From Carnegiea gigantea (lineage: Eukaryota; Streptophyta; Magnoliopsida; Caryophyllales; Cactaceae): 64,000 nt of DNA. Shown piece by piece: positions 21,397 to 31,157 of the stretch. The DNA is taken from positions 337,001-401,000 of the forward strand of contig JAKOGI010000573.1 of assembly GCA_029747015.1 (NCBI GenBank). Reading direction: 5' to 3'. Numbering within the stretch: position 1 is the first letter of the stretch; every line of letters starts with the position of its first letter. The notes beneath the pieces are model-generated. The model searched no databases and was not told where the DNA came from. It saw only the letters and a list, made by a program, of their open reading frames with translations. Both the position numbers and the translations under genes were made by a program.

Positions 21397-22896
21397 GATA
21401 CAATTAAAGCTGAAGCTCGTGACCATCCTTACATGAAGAAAATCGGCAACTTAGCAACTGAGCAACCAGGAACTCCTTACACTTGGCTTCATGGATTGGT
21501 TCACTACAAAAATAGGGTGGTGGTACCTCTAAATTCTAGCATTATCAAACAACTCTTGTAGGAATTTCATGATTCTCCAATTGGGGGGCATTCTGGTGTA
21601 CTCAGAACATACAGGAGGATAGCTCAATAATTTTATTGGCCATCCATGCACTGGGTAGTGAAAGATTATGTTGCCTCTTACGACGTATGCCAACGAATGA
21701 AAGCTGAAACTCTATCTCCTGCTGGACTTCTACAACCACTATCGATCCTATGTCAAGTTTGGGACGACGTTACAATGGATTTCATCGAGGGCCTTCCACC
21801 TTCAAATGGCAAAGATACAATTTTTGTTGTTGTTGACCGACTAAGCAAATAAGCTCACTTCCTAGCTCTCTCTCATCTGTATACAGCAAAGGTAGTGGCT
21901 GAGAATTTTATTGAAAGGATCGTCAAACTACATGGGCTGCCTCGGTCCATCATCAGTGATCGTGACCCAGTGTTCATCAGTCATTTTTTGCAAGAGTTCT
22001 TTAAGCTGTCCAGAACGCAGTTGAAGATGAGCTCCGCCTATCATCCGCAAACGGACGGACAATCGAAAGTGGTAAATCGATGTCTTGAACAATACCTTTG
22101 GTGTTTTACTTCTCACTAGCCTCTATGGTGGCATTCCTTCCTCCCATGGGCCGAATTCTGGTATAATACAGCCTACCATGCCTCCACGGGAATGACTCCC
22201 TTTCAAGCTCTATATGGACGACCACCACCAACTATTCCACATTGTCATGAAGGCTCCTGTTCTGTACACGAAGTAGATCGGAGTTTAGCTTCTCGAGACA
22301 AGTTATTAAGGCAACTCAAAGGAACCTTGCATGCAGCAAATAATAGGATGAAGCAACAAGGAGATTCTAAACGGTGGGACATTGAATATAAAGTTGCAGA
22401 AATGGTGTTTCTGAAAGTACATCCTTACCACCAATAGTCTGTGTTTAAACGACCTTATCAAAAACTCGCCAGCCAATTTTATGGGTCGTATCAGATTGAA
22501 GAAGAGATTGGAAAGGTAGCCTACAAGCTGAAACTTCCAGAGGGATCTCGCATTCACCCAGTCTTTCATGTCTCACTACTTAAGAAGAAGTTAGGAGAAA
22601 CCATTGCGCCTAGTATGGAGTTGCCACCTACTGCTGAAGATGGTGATCTTATCATGGAACCCGAGGTTATTTTAGACATAAGTTGGGTCAAAAGAGGGTC
22701 CAAATTTATTGAAGAAAGCTTAGTCAAGTGGAAGTGACTTCCTGTAGAAGATGCTACATGGGAAAATTCTCAGGAAGTGCGAGACAGATTCCTGAACTTG
22801 ACTCTTGAGGACAAGGTTCCCGTAAAAGAGGGGGGTATTGATAAGGCAAGAAGATCTCAGAGAATGCCTGTGAGAAATCCAAAGTATTTTGATTAA
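21397..22896 (+). pseudogene. Ty3/gypsy pol part 2: integrase and chromodomain-like tail
   Basis: Continues the gypsy polyprotein after the copia insertion. The integrase zinc-binding region reads GGHSGVLRTYRR..DVCQRMK near 21590-21705, with one expected Cys changed to Tyr. The core shows MDFIEGLPPS, ISDRDPVF and YHPQTDGQ..VVNRCLEQYL. The C-terminus carries a VFHVSLLKKK block and a chromodomain-like LVKWK.LPVEDATWE near 22725-22760. At least six in-frame stops disrupt it. The frame reads on past the LTR start at 22839 and ends at 22894-22896, so the coding region overlaps the 3' LTR. Confidence 0.88.
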
Positions 22897-23286
22897 GTGC
22901 CATCGGGCATGGGCCGTGCAAGTAATCATGGATGGGCCAGGAACAATGGGCCATGCAAGGAAAGTTTCAGAGGACATGGTCTAAGTTGTGGAATCATGTT
23001 ACCAGCTTGCTAAAGAATAGGTCAAGAAGTTATTATTTCCATTAGAATAGGTCTGTTATTTCTATTCTTAGATAAGTGTGGCTATTCTGTTACTATTAGC
23101 CGTCAGTGTCCATATTCTTAGAAACATGATCTAAGAATTAGGAAAAGTTGTTATTTTCCCTTGTATTTAAACTCTTTTCAAGGCAATAAGAAGGCAAGCT
23201 TATTCAGACTAAATTCTGTGGTTATTCTCACCCTAAGTAGAATTCTATTTTCACATAATCCTATTAGCTTTGACTGGGACCTATCA
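22839..23286 (+). repeat. 3' LTR of the gypsy element (TGATAAGG...CTATCA)
   Basis: Starts TGATAAGG after a purine tract AAAGAGGGGGGTAT and ends GACCTATCA, with matching inverted ends TGATA/TATCA, 448 bp. No matching LTR is present at the gypsy 5' end, where a family-B LTR stands instead. A primer-binding site TGGTATCAGAGC begins two bases after it (23288). Confidence 0.72.
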
Positions 23287-23399
23287 TTGGTATCAGAGCT
23301 AACTCAGAGTGGTGGCCCACAGAGTGGTAGCCTGGGAGAGCCAGCCGTGACCAATGTGGCCGTGACCAACGAGGACGTTGGCCCTTAAGAGGGGTCAAA
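23287..23399 (+). mobile_element. Family-A TRIM-like internal region behind a gypsy LTR
   Basis: Primer-binding site TGGTATCAGAGC (23288-23299) leads into the family-A interior (GGCCTGGGAGAGCC-type units) and the polypurine tract TTAAGAGGGGTC, as in the copies at 8690-9135. It has no coding capacity. Confidence 0.75.
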
Positions 23400-23544
23400 T
23401 GTTATGGATTGGACCAATTGCACGATGTGGGACTTGTTCCACATCGGTTGTATGGGCAACTGATGAGGGATTTATAGACCAAATGGACTCTCTCACCTAA
23501 TAGGCTAGTCGTTTAGGATGAGCTCTTCTGTTTGGTCTGTAACA
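23400..23544 (+). repeat. Family-A LTR closing the composite insertion
   Basis: TGTTATGGATTGGACC...GGTCTGTAACA, 145 bp, the same length as the LTRs at 8209-8353 and 8991-9135. The next five bases (ggcca) nearly match the five bases left of 8209 (ggtca), suggesting the outer borders of one large insertion in the LINE. Confidence 0.78.
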
Positions 23545-23785
23545 GGCCAAGGCAATAAGGATCAAAAAAATATTAGCTCAAAGAGAGAAAAGGAAAGATT
23601 GTGATTTAACCGCAGAACAAGCTTAAAGTTTGAGAAGAAACTTGGGTATCTTGACCGGGAAAAAGAGCAAGATAGTCAAGAAAATGGCAAAAATGAGTGG
23701 AAACAAGATGAAGGTTTGCACCTAGAACATTAGCGTGCCAGAGCTCTTGAGAAAAGGGCCACAATAAAGAGGTTGGCGCTAAAGG
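23545..23785 (+). pseudogene. LINE ORF1 tail / ORF1-ORF2 spacer remnant
   Basis: The LINE resumes after the composite insertion. One frame reads AIRIKKILAQREKRKDCDLT, a basic stretch like the end of L1 ORF1 tails. Stops then follow. It is interrupted at 23785 by the solo LTR. Confidence 0.5.
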
Positions 23786-24677
23786 TGTTAGGAAAAATAA
23801 TAGACTAAACGCGAGCATCATATATGCGGAAGCGTCTCAAAGGATGTGGACATTCGAGAATATTAAACCAAGATCAAAAAGATAATAGTAGGCACAAGAT
23901 TTTTTTACGTGGAAACCCAAATCGGGAGAAAACTATAGGTGGCAACGGCCTAAAGATCCACTATGATAGGAGTGAGTACAACACGATCTCAAAAGTGAGT
24001 CAAAAGAGATCAATACAAAAGAAAGATAAAGATCTCAAAGCAAATGCCCAAGGAAGAGACCTATTACGAAGAAAATCTCTCAATACTCTCATTCAACAAA
24101 TGTGGAATAAAAGAAGCTACAATGACTCACAAACGCCTCATAGAATGGTCATGAGAGGGACATGCCTAAAGGCACTCCTGAATACCAAAACATCTTAAAA
24201 TGCCCACACTATAGTGAGACAATTGTCACGTATGGTTGATTATTAGCCACACTGAATGCCAACTAGAGATGCCCAAATTGAAACTCCCACAGTAAAGAAG
24301 AAGGAGACCAAAGGTTGAAGCATTATTCACCAACAAAGGCTCATAAATGGGTGCATGAATGTTGAGTTTATACTCTTGAAACATTCATATAAAAACCCAT
24401 GAAAGAAGCCCTAACTTGCAGCCATGATGCTTGAGAGTAATAGCTAGCATTCATCAAAAACCGCTACAATAAAATGGAGCACATGAAGAGTTGCCCACAT
24501 GCCACGGTCCGTGGCCCTTGCCACGATCTGACTGTGGAGCAGTCTGGAATGCAAGCCAGTCATACAAAGCACACGATGGTATGCTTAAGCATTGAACAAT
24601 GGGCTGCTTTCTTTTCCTTTTAGGTGAATCACAACAACAACGCATGAAATGAATTTTGGGCCAACATACACCCAACA
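23786..24677 (-). mobile_element. Solo LTR of a copia element with AAAGG target duplication
   Basis: An 892 bp block from TGTTAGGAAAAA to CACCCAACA (plus strand), flanked by AAAGG at 23781-23785 and 24678-24682. Read on minus it begins TGTTGGGTGTATGTTGG and ends CCTAACA. It contains TTTACGTGGAAACCC and GGGAGAAAAC text like the LTR of the rearranged copia, so it belongs to a related Tork-like lineage. The absence of internal sequence implies LTR-LTR recombination. Confidence 0.88.
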
Positions 24678-24682
24678 AAAGG

Positions 24683-27000
24683 AAAGACCTATGCTGCTTG
24701 GACTTACAGAGACAAAGCATGCTACTTTAACTGAATGAGATATTTACAGTTGCTGAGGATCGCAAAATTGTGATTGGTTTCAAACTGCTACAGTTGATAG
24801 AGTAGGTGGAGTCATTGTCACATGGGATAAACAAGCCGTCAAGACTAGCCTGCTGACCAAAAACTGAAAGCACCCAAGAAGCCAATCAAACTCTGAAATA
24901 AGCAACCTTTTACAGTTATTGAGTCAATAATAGCATAGTGTAAAATTCGATAGAAAAGCTGAAAATGAGGATCTATCTGAATTGGATTATCATTAGCCAA
25001 TTGTGGCTCTGGTAGTCCAAGAAAGAAAGATACTAGGGACAACTCTCAGGATGCAAATGTGCTGCTGGAGGGGATAAAAATACAAAATTCTTCCACATAA
25101 TGGCCAGAATCAGGAAAAAAAAGACAACAATTGAGAAGATTGAAGTTCAAGGTGTCTTCTTGCTAACTGACTTGCAAATAATTTCATAGCATATCATCAA
25201 GTAATTTCACAGCATATCATCAAGTTCTTCAAGAATTTGTATACAAAAGGACCAACTGCTTTTGGTGTATCCTCCTTTGAACTGAAACAGATCACTGCAT
25301 CACAAAGGAAGAGTTAGAACAACCTTTGACTGATCAATGAATGCAAAATGCAGTTTGGAGTTGCAACCCAAATAAAGCACCAGGCTCTGATGGCTATAAT
25401 TTCAGGTTTATTATTAATCTGTAGGACATAGTTGGTGCATATACATTAACTTGCATTTGGGAATTCCCCCCCCCCCCCCCCCCCAAATTGTAGCTCTTCC
25501 TAGGAGACGAAATACAACTTGGGTTACCCTTGTCCCAAAAAAATATTTAGGCATTTCATTGGGTGAGAATATGAAGAAGATCTCATATTGGACATAGTGT
25601 TACAAAAGATTAAGAACATATTGTCAACATGGAAAGCAAATAAAGCTGGTAAATGGGTCTTGATCAAATCTATTCTAAATAGTCGGCCAATATATTACCT
25701 CTCCATTTTCAAGATTCCAAAAATAATGGCTTTGAAGAGCATTCAGTTGTAGAGAAATTTCTTTTGGGAATAGATAAGCAAGAGAAAAGTTGTTATCTTG
25801 TTGAGTGATGGTTGACACAAAAGCTAAAACATGTTGGAGGCTTAGGGGTTGGTGACTTACCCATATATAGTCGTCTATTCAAATGCTGGTGGAGATTCTT
25901 AGTGGAAAATGAAGCCTCATGGAAAAAGGTAATATCTTCAATATACAAGGAAGACAACAACTTCATTTCACCTAAACCATCTGTTACCAAGCGTGTTGAT
26001 CTTTGGAAATATGTCAAGCAAACAGTCTTGAAAGGTCCTGATATGCAACATATTAATCAAAAAGGAGTTAGCAATTCATATTGGGGACGAAAACAAGATA
26101 AGGTTTTGGATTGATACAGGTATAAGCAGTGCACCGCTGAAAAACAAGTTTCACATTCATCTTGTCCATGCAACAAAATTCTTCTATAGATCAGGTGGGC
26201 TGGGATGATTAAAAAAAACTAGAATTGCGTTTAAAATCGGAAGAGGTCCTTGACTCATAAAGAGATGCAACGTGCTTTAGTGTGAACTCCCTAGGTAAAA
26301 CTAATGAACTGAATATTCTACTAATGGAATCCAAAGGAACACAGCCTGTGGAAGATCAAGTAATATGGAAGCTAGAGAAGCAACATGGGCTTTAGTGTGA
26401 ACTCTCTAAGTAAAACCATCATAGCTGATCAGAATATGTGCACATTATGCCAATAATTCTTGGACCATTAATCATTTGTTGTTGACCTGCACTGTGCGGT
26501 GGCGGATTTGGACCAAGTATTGCCTAGGCATGAGATGTTGACATGGTGATTCCTGATAGTATTAGCAATCATTACGACTGTCGATTGCAAGTAAAATTTA
26601 GAAGTAAATTTCAGAGAGTTTGGTGCATGGCCTTTTTCGCAGTAATTTGTTACATTTGGTCCAAAAGCAATAAGATTATTTATGAAGAATAGCAGCTGGA
26701 TATGCAGGGTCCGACATAACGTATCAAACCTCGCACTATAATTTCGATCAAATCATGGAAGGAGAACTTTCTATGCAGATCTAAGGATATTGCAAGATGT
26801 TTTGATTGTATTACTAGGCTGAGTTTTTAGAATTTGAATAGCTCAATGTTGCTTTAGTAGGCAGACAGATGAGCTTACTTGTTCAATTTTGTTTCATGTA
26901 TCAAACCATTTCTGCATCAATCTTAATGCCCTTATGCTGGCTGTTGAGAAGGTGGTGAGGTTGTAACCCACCTAGGGCAGGGGCAAAGGTAATCCTTGCA
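24683..27000 (+). pseudogene. Decayed LINE ORF2: endonuclease and reverse transcriptase remnant
   Basis: Broken frames follow plant L1 ORF2. The endonuclease-like GLTETKHATLTE is near 24690, then DRVGGVIVTWDKQ. Next come MARIRKKKTTIEKI and IIKFFKNLYTKGP (25100-25250) and the RT entry AVWSCNPNKAPGSDGYNF near 25370. After a deletion marked by an 18 bp poly-C run, STWKANKAGKWVLIKSILNS appears, then HVGGLGVGDLPIYSR and FISPKPS (25820-25985), and a C-terminal zinc-knuckle-like NHLLLTCTVRWRIW near 26475. The RT catalytic box falls in the deleted part. It is non-functional. Confidence 0.8.
25467..25484. repeat. Poly-C run in LINE RT remnant
   Basis: About 18 consecutive C residues at the point where LINE RT sequence is deleted. 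It could be a real tract or an assembly/sequencing artefact. Confidence 0.75.
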
Positions 27001-28282
27001 GGAAACAACTTTTCGGGCAACCTGAAAAATTACCCTCCTAGAGGCACATGGCGTTTTTCGAATTGGGTTTTTTCTAGCTGAGTGTGCCTTGTTCCCTCTC
27101 TGTTCTTATCACTTCATAAAAGTATCATTTATGTAAGGGGGGGAAAAAATCATTCAACTATTCATCATATATTGTACTAATACTCACTGAAATATATACA
27201 TATTTGATATTTACAATATTAGTATAATTTTAAGAACCTAAAAAAATATGAACCCAAAAACAGAGAATTGTATTTATTAATAATGATAAAAAAAGTATAG
27301 TAAATTTAGGAAATAGTAGTATAAGCTTGGTGAATATGAGTTTCAATTTATGAGCACATAGTTATAAAAGTTTGAGCACATCATAACATATATACCATGT
27401 TTAATGTTAACAATACAAGTATAGTTCTAAGGAATCTTTAAGTGAGAACCAAAGTAATGAGAAAAAAGAACATCATAAAAAGTGGCAGAGTCAGGATCTA
27501 AATCTTATGATGTTGAATTATACCATACAGCATAATTAATATTCATCTAATTTGCTCTCTAATTTTTTTAATACATTTTCTTCTATAATTTTTTTATGAC
27601 ACAATATAACCATAATGTTACACTAAACCTACAAGAGATTTCAAATTTACCAAATTCCATCTTCAAGCTCCCAAGTTCAATTTTATTCACAAGTTTATCA
27701 AAATTAACTCCCATTTGACTATTTTCAAAATGGTATTAACATATGTTAGACACAAATTTGACCTGATTCGCTAAATTGGAGACAATAGTTTGCAAAAGAA
27801 TGATTATAAATTAACATAAGTGTTAGACACAAATTTGACTAGAATCGCTAAAGAAGATATAATAGTTTACAAAAAATAATTATAAATTAAAAAAGAAATA
27901 TTTTTGCCCTCAATTTGGCTTCTAGAGACAGATTTTTTTTTACTGTTCTCTTTCTAAGTTAATGACAACACGATAATAAAACATTGTGTATCCTAATTTT
28001 AAAAAAGTTATAATTTTTAAAAACTCACACAATTATCGTTACCAAGGTTCGAGCCTACGGCCAACTCAATGTAAGCAAAATCCAAGCACCTCATGCCAAG
28101 CGAGCATTATACAATTGTTGTCATTTAATCAAACCAGAAAATATATAGTTGACATTATATATCTTAATTAAAAAAAACCACACAACTATTTTTATCAAGA
28201 TTTAAACACAAAGCCTTTTCAGCAAATAGGCAAACTTCACATCAACTGACCAATGCTCACATCCTACCATGTATGCAAACTA

Positions 28283-28352
<70 letters not shown>

Positions 28353-28498
28353 TTTTTTGTCAAAAATTTTAGCATTTTAAATTTTTTTTAAAAAAGTTGA
28401 CGTGTTAATTGATCCTCTTTACACCCATATAGCTTCGATTCTGATCACATTTATTGATACTGATTAAAAAATGTAGTGAACGTTAGAGGTATACTCTA
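27001..28498. other. AT-rich intergenic DNA with short tandem duplications
   Basis: No gene is seen. The LINE 3' end probably fades out by about 27150. A diverged tandem pair of about 77 bp (AACATA.GTTAGACACAAATTTGAC) lies at 27735-27888. A second, looser pair around ACACAA.TAT...ACCAAGG occurs near 28025 and 28180. The block ends in an (AT)n microsatellite. Confidence 0.6.
28286..28351. repeat. (AT)n microsatellite
   Basis: About 33 uninterrupted AT units. Confidence 0.95.
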
Positions 28499-29068
28499 AT
28501 GGTATATTTGATGCTCGGTATAATATGTAGAGTGAGTAACAACATATTTGGTGATCAACATATTACACTTGTGACAGCGCATTCACTGATACCTAGAAAT
28601 ACAAGAATAATATATACCCTGATACATAATACCCAAGGAAGTAAGAATGGCTGCATCGGGAAAATATTACGTTACACACGTATGTACAGTGCTGCGTACA
28701 TACGCGCGCGTGGAGGTCAAAGAATGAGAGGCACGTTTCATGATGAATTAAATAACAAAAAAAAGTTGTTTTCTTTTATGAATTTTGAACAATCTCCCCT
28801 GCTTTCTTTCGACTGCTGCTTTTCTCTCTCCTCTCCCTGTTTTCTTACATCGTTCTGCTGCTCCTTTGCTCGAATCTTCAACTGATTTTCGTTCTCTCAT
28901 CATCTTAAAGCCAATTTCTCTGTGCTAGGGTTTCACTTGTAGCTCATTTTCTTCTTCAGATGAGGTAATAATCGCATTTGCACTAATTTATCATCCGTGA
29001 GGTTACTCATGGATTCTTGCTGATTTTTTCACATTTTACTCATTGTAATTTCAGATCGTTCGAGCAAT
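28499..29068 (+). promoter_or_regulatory. Upstream region of the ULP1-like gene
   Basis: Holds a dyad around 28679-28706 (GTATGTAC...GTACATAC) and a following CGCGCGCG run. It also has a TC-rich leader near 28790-28960 and a probable 5' untranslated exon ending at a GGTAATAA donor near 28966. Its acceptor would be the TTTCAG near 29053. This is inferred from splice-like borders only. Confidence 0.4.
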
Positions 29069-29361
29069 ATGCCTACAGGAGAAGATTTGAACGATATTGC
29101 TACAACAAGGTGTGTTTCGTTTCTATTTTTATGTTCAATTTTGTTGGTTTTGGGTTTTTGTGGTGTTTGCTAGATGGATATTTAGTTTTGGTGGCTCTAG
29201 GGTTCGATATTCAGATTCAGTTTTCGCATTTCTGGTGTTTGATAGTTGGATATTCAGATTCAGTTTGTGGTTCCCTAAGGGCATGAACCTAATTTTGTGC
29301 CAGTTGGGAAGAAAGTAGTTAGTCCTTTATTGAAGTGCTGACCCCGTAGATTAAAGACATA

Positions 29362-29960
29362 TAGGGATGGGCAACGGACCGAGTACCCATTAGGTTAAGC
29401 GGTCGGCCCGTTTAACATAGGGCTAATAAAGGGCCTGGTCAATAATGGATTGGGTCATTAATGGGCAAGCCCATTAAGGCATATTAACGGGCCGGACTAG
29501 GCAAGCCCATTAACGGCCCGTTTAGTGAGCCATTATTTTTTTAACCTAATTGATACACTAATTTACATATTCCAATTAGTTAACCTCATTACCAACACTT
29601 TGTATATAACAATAATAATTATACACCGTTGTCTAGCGTAAGTTTGTTCCGTTTTTAAACGGGCCAAAAGTGGGCCGTCCATGAGCCGATTTGACCCGAC
29701 CCGTTTATTAGCTTAATTATGTATTCTCTAACTTTGAATTTGGATTAGTTTAATTTGGTTGAAAAATTACAAATACATTAATTGAAACATTAACTAACCG
29801 AAAACACTCCTTAGGTGGTAATGGGCGGGTCATGGGCTGGTCGGGTTCATTTGGCCCATAGCCCAGCCCAGCCCATTAACAAATATACTGGACCCAGCCC
29901 AGCCCGTTTAGTTAATGGGCTAGTCCAGTTCGACCCAGCCCAGTCCGTTGCTCACCCCTA
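29362..29960. mobile_element. hAT-type MITE with 8 bp target duplication
   Basis: Inverted ends TAGGGATGGGCAACGGAC and (inverted from the right) TAGGGGTGAGCAACGGAC are bordered by perfect 8 bp duplications AAGACATA at 29354-29361 and 29961-29968. The 599 bp interior has no ORF but many GCCCATTAA / AACGGGCC motifs in both orientations. It lies in intron 1 of the ULP1-like gene. Confidence 0.92.
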
Positions 29961-30476
29961 AAGACATAGGTTAGGTCAGAGACCACAATGTCTCCGCAAT
30001 TTGACATGTCCACGGTTAAATTGTTACCTTTCTGTGATTATGATCATAGGAGCTCAAGTGAGCTTCAAATTCTGTGGCAAACATTAGACAATTTATGTTG
30101 CTAAGGTCTTGAATGAACACCTCTCTCTTCCGCACAACTTCAAATTCTGTGGCAAACATCAGCCCATAGCTCTCACATCACCATTGGGCATGAGGTTCTT
30201 CAATATGGATAGTGTACCTTTATTATCAACATGCAATGACTTATAAATAATATGTCACACTAAGTTCCATATAAATCAAATATCTTCTCCTATTTATGAG
30301 TAGATTGATGAAATCATAAAAAGCAGCTTACTAATTGATAATGACCACCAAGATGCAGTACCAAAGTTAAACAATTAGAACTGAAATAGAACTTAAAAAA
30401 ACCCATAAACATGTACGACATTGGCTTGCTCAGTGGTATGCATCATGATTCTTAAAACCGACATAGCAGTGCTTAC

Positions 30477-30618
30477 GCATGTTTATGAACCGCTTGAGTA
30501 CTGAATACATAACAGCTAATAAAGCAGGCAAAAGAAACATTGGAAGAACCTGAAAAGCCCTGATCTTCCAATTCTGAGACGTCCTTGCTTTTGTGATAGG
30601 ATAACCCACTGCGATGAG
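30477..30618 (-). pseudogene. Captured exon resembling plant Lunapark (ER-shaping protein)
   Basis: A 142 bp minus-strand segment has a clean acceptor (TTTTCCAG before 30618) and donor (GTAAGC after 30477). It encodes LIAVGYPITKARTSQNWK followed by IRAFQVLPMFLLPALLAVMY. From memory of the family this matches the second transmembrane hairpin region of plant Lunapark proteins, which act at ER three-way junctions. No flanking Lunapark exons are seen within several hundred bases. It lies antisense in intron 1 of the ULP1-like gene, so gene-fragment capture by the MULE is the simplest reading. The Lunapark call is by pattern, not by search. Confidence 0.5.
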
Positions 30619-30971
30619 CTGGAAAATCAATACCATTGTATTGTAACAGTCATCACACAGAACCATAGGGCACTACATGTAACATAAGTCAAGAAGCAGA
30701 AAAAGCACAGAGTAGATGATCCATTTACAAGGACTTGTGAAGTAAGACACATCATGACAACAAGAATGTCTTTTATTCATAATAGGTCTTGGCTAGTTTG
30801 TTGCTTTTTAATTGTTCTCATTGATAACAGTGATACAAGGAAGAAGCGGATCAAACATGTGGCGTGTAAGACATCAAAAAGAAAACGCTCCGAGCAACCA
30901 CCTATTGGTATGCTCCATATATTTTTAAGCCATAGCACTTTATAAATTAGTGTGCTTCCTATATTGGCACC

Positions 30972-31157
30972 AAAGGTTCTCTGTAATTGGGGAAAGTTTC
31001 ACTGCAGTCGGGAAAAGGTTCCCTGCAATTGGGAAAAGGTTCCCTGCAATTGGAGAAAGTTTTCCTGCAGTTGGGAAAAGGTTCCCTGCAATTGGAGAAA
31101 GTTTCACTGCAGTTGGGGAAAGTTTCACTGCAGTTGGGGAAAGGTTCACTGTATTGC
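30972..31157. repeat. 21 bp minisatellite (about 9 units)
   Basis: Units of 21 bp of the form GGGAAAAGGTTCCCTGCAATT / GGGGAAAGTTTCACTGCAGTT. Because 21 is a multiple of three, several frames stay open across it on both strands; none is a real gene. It sits in the intron between exons 2 and 3 of the ULP1-like gene. It is followed by TGCATAAATGATTTATTGG, text that recurs with the copies at 33960 and 35590. Confidence 0.9.

Noticed and set aside
21397..22896. Intact gypsy integrase gene
   Set aside because: At least six in-frame stops and a lost zinc-binding Cys show it is a pseudogene.
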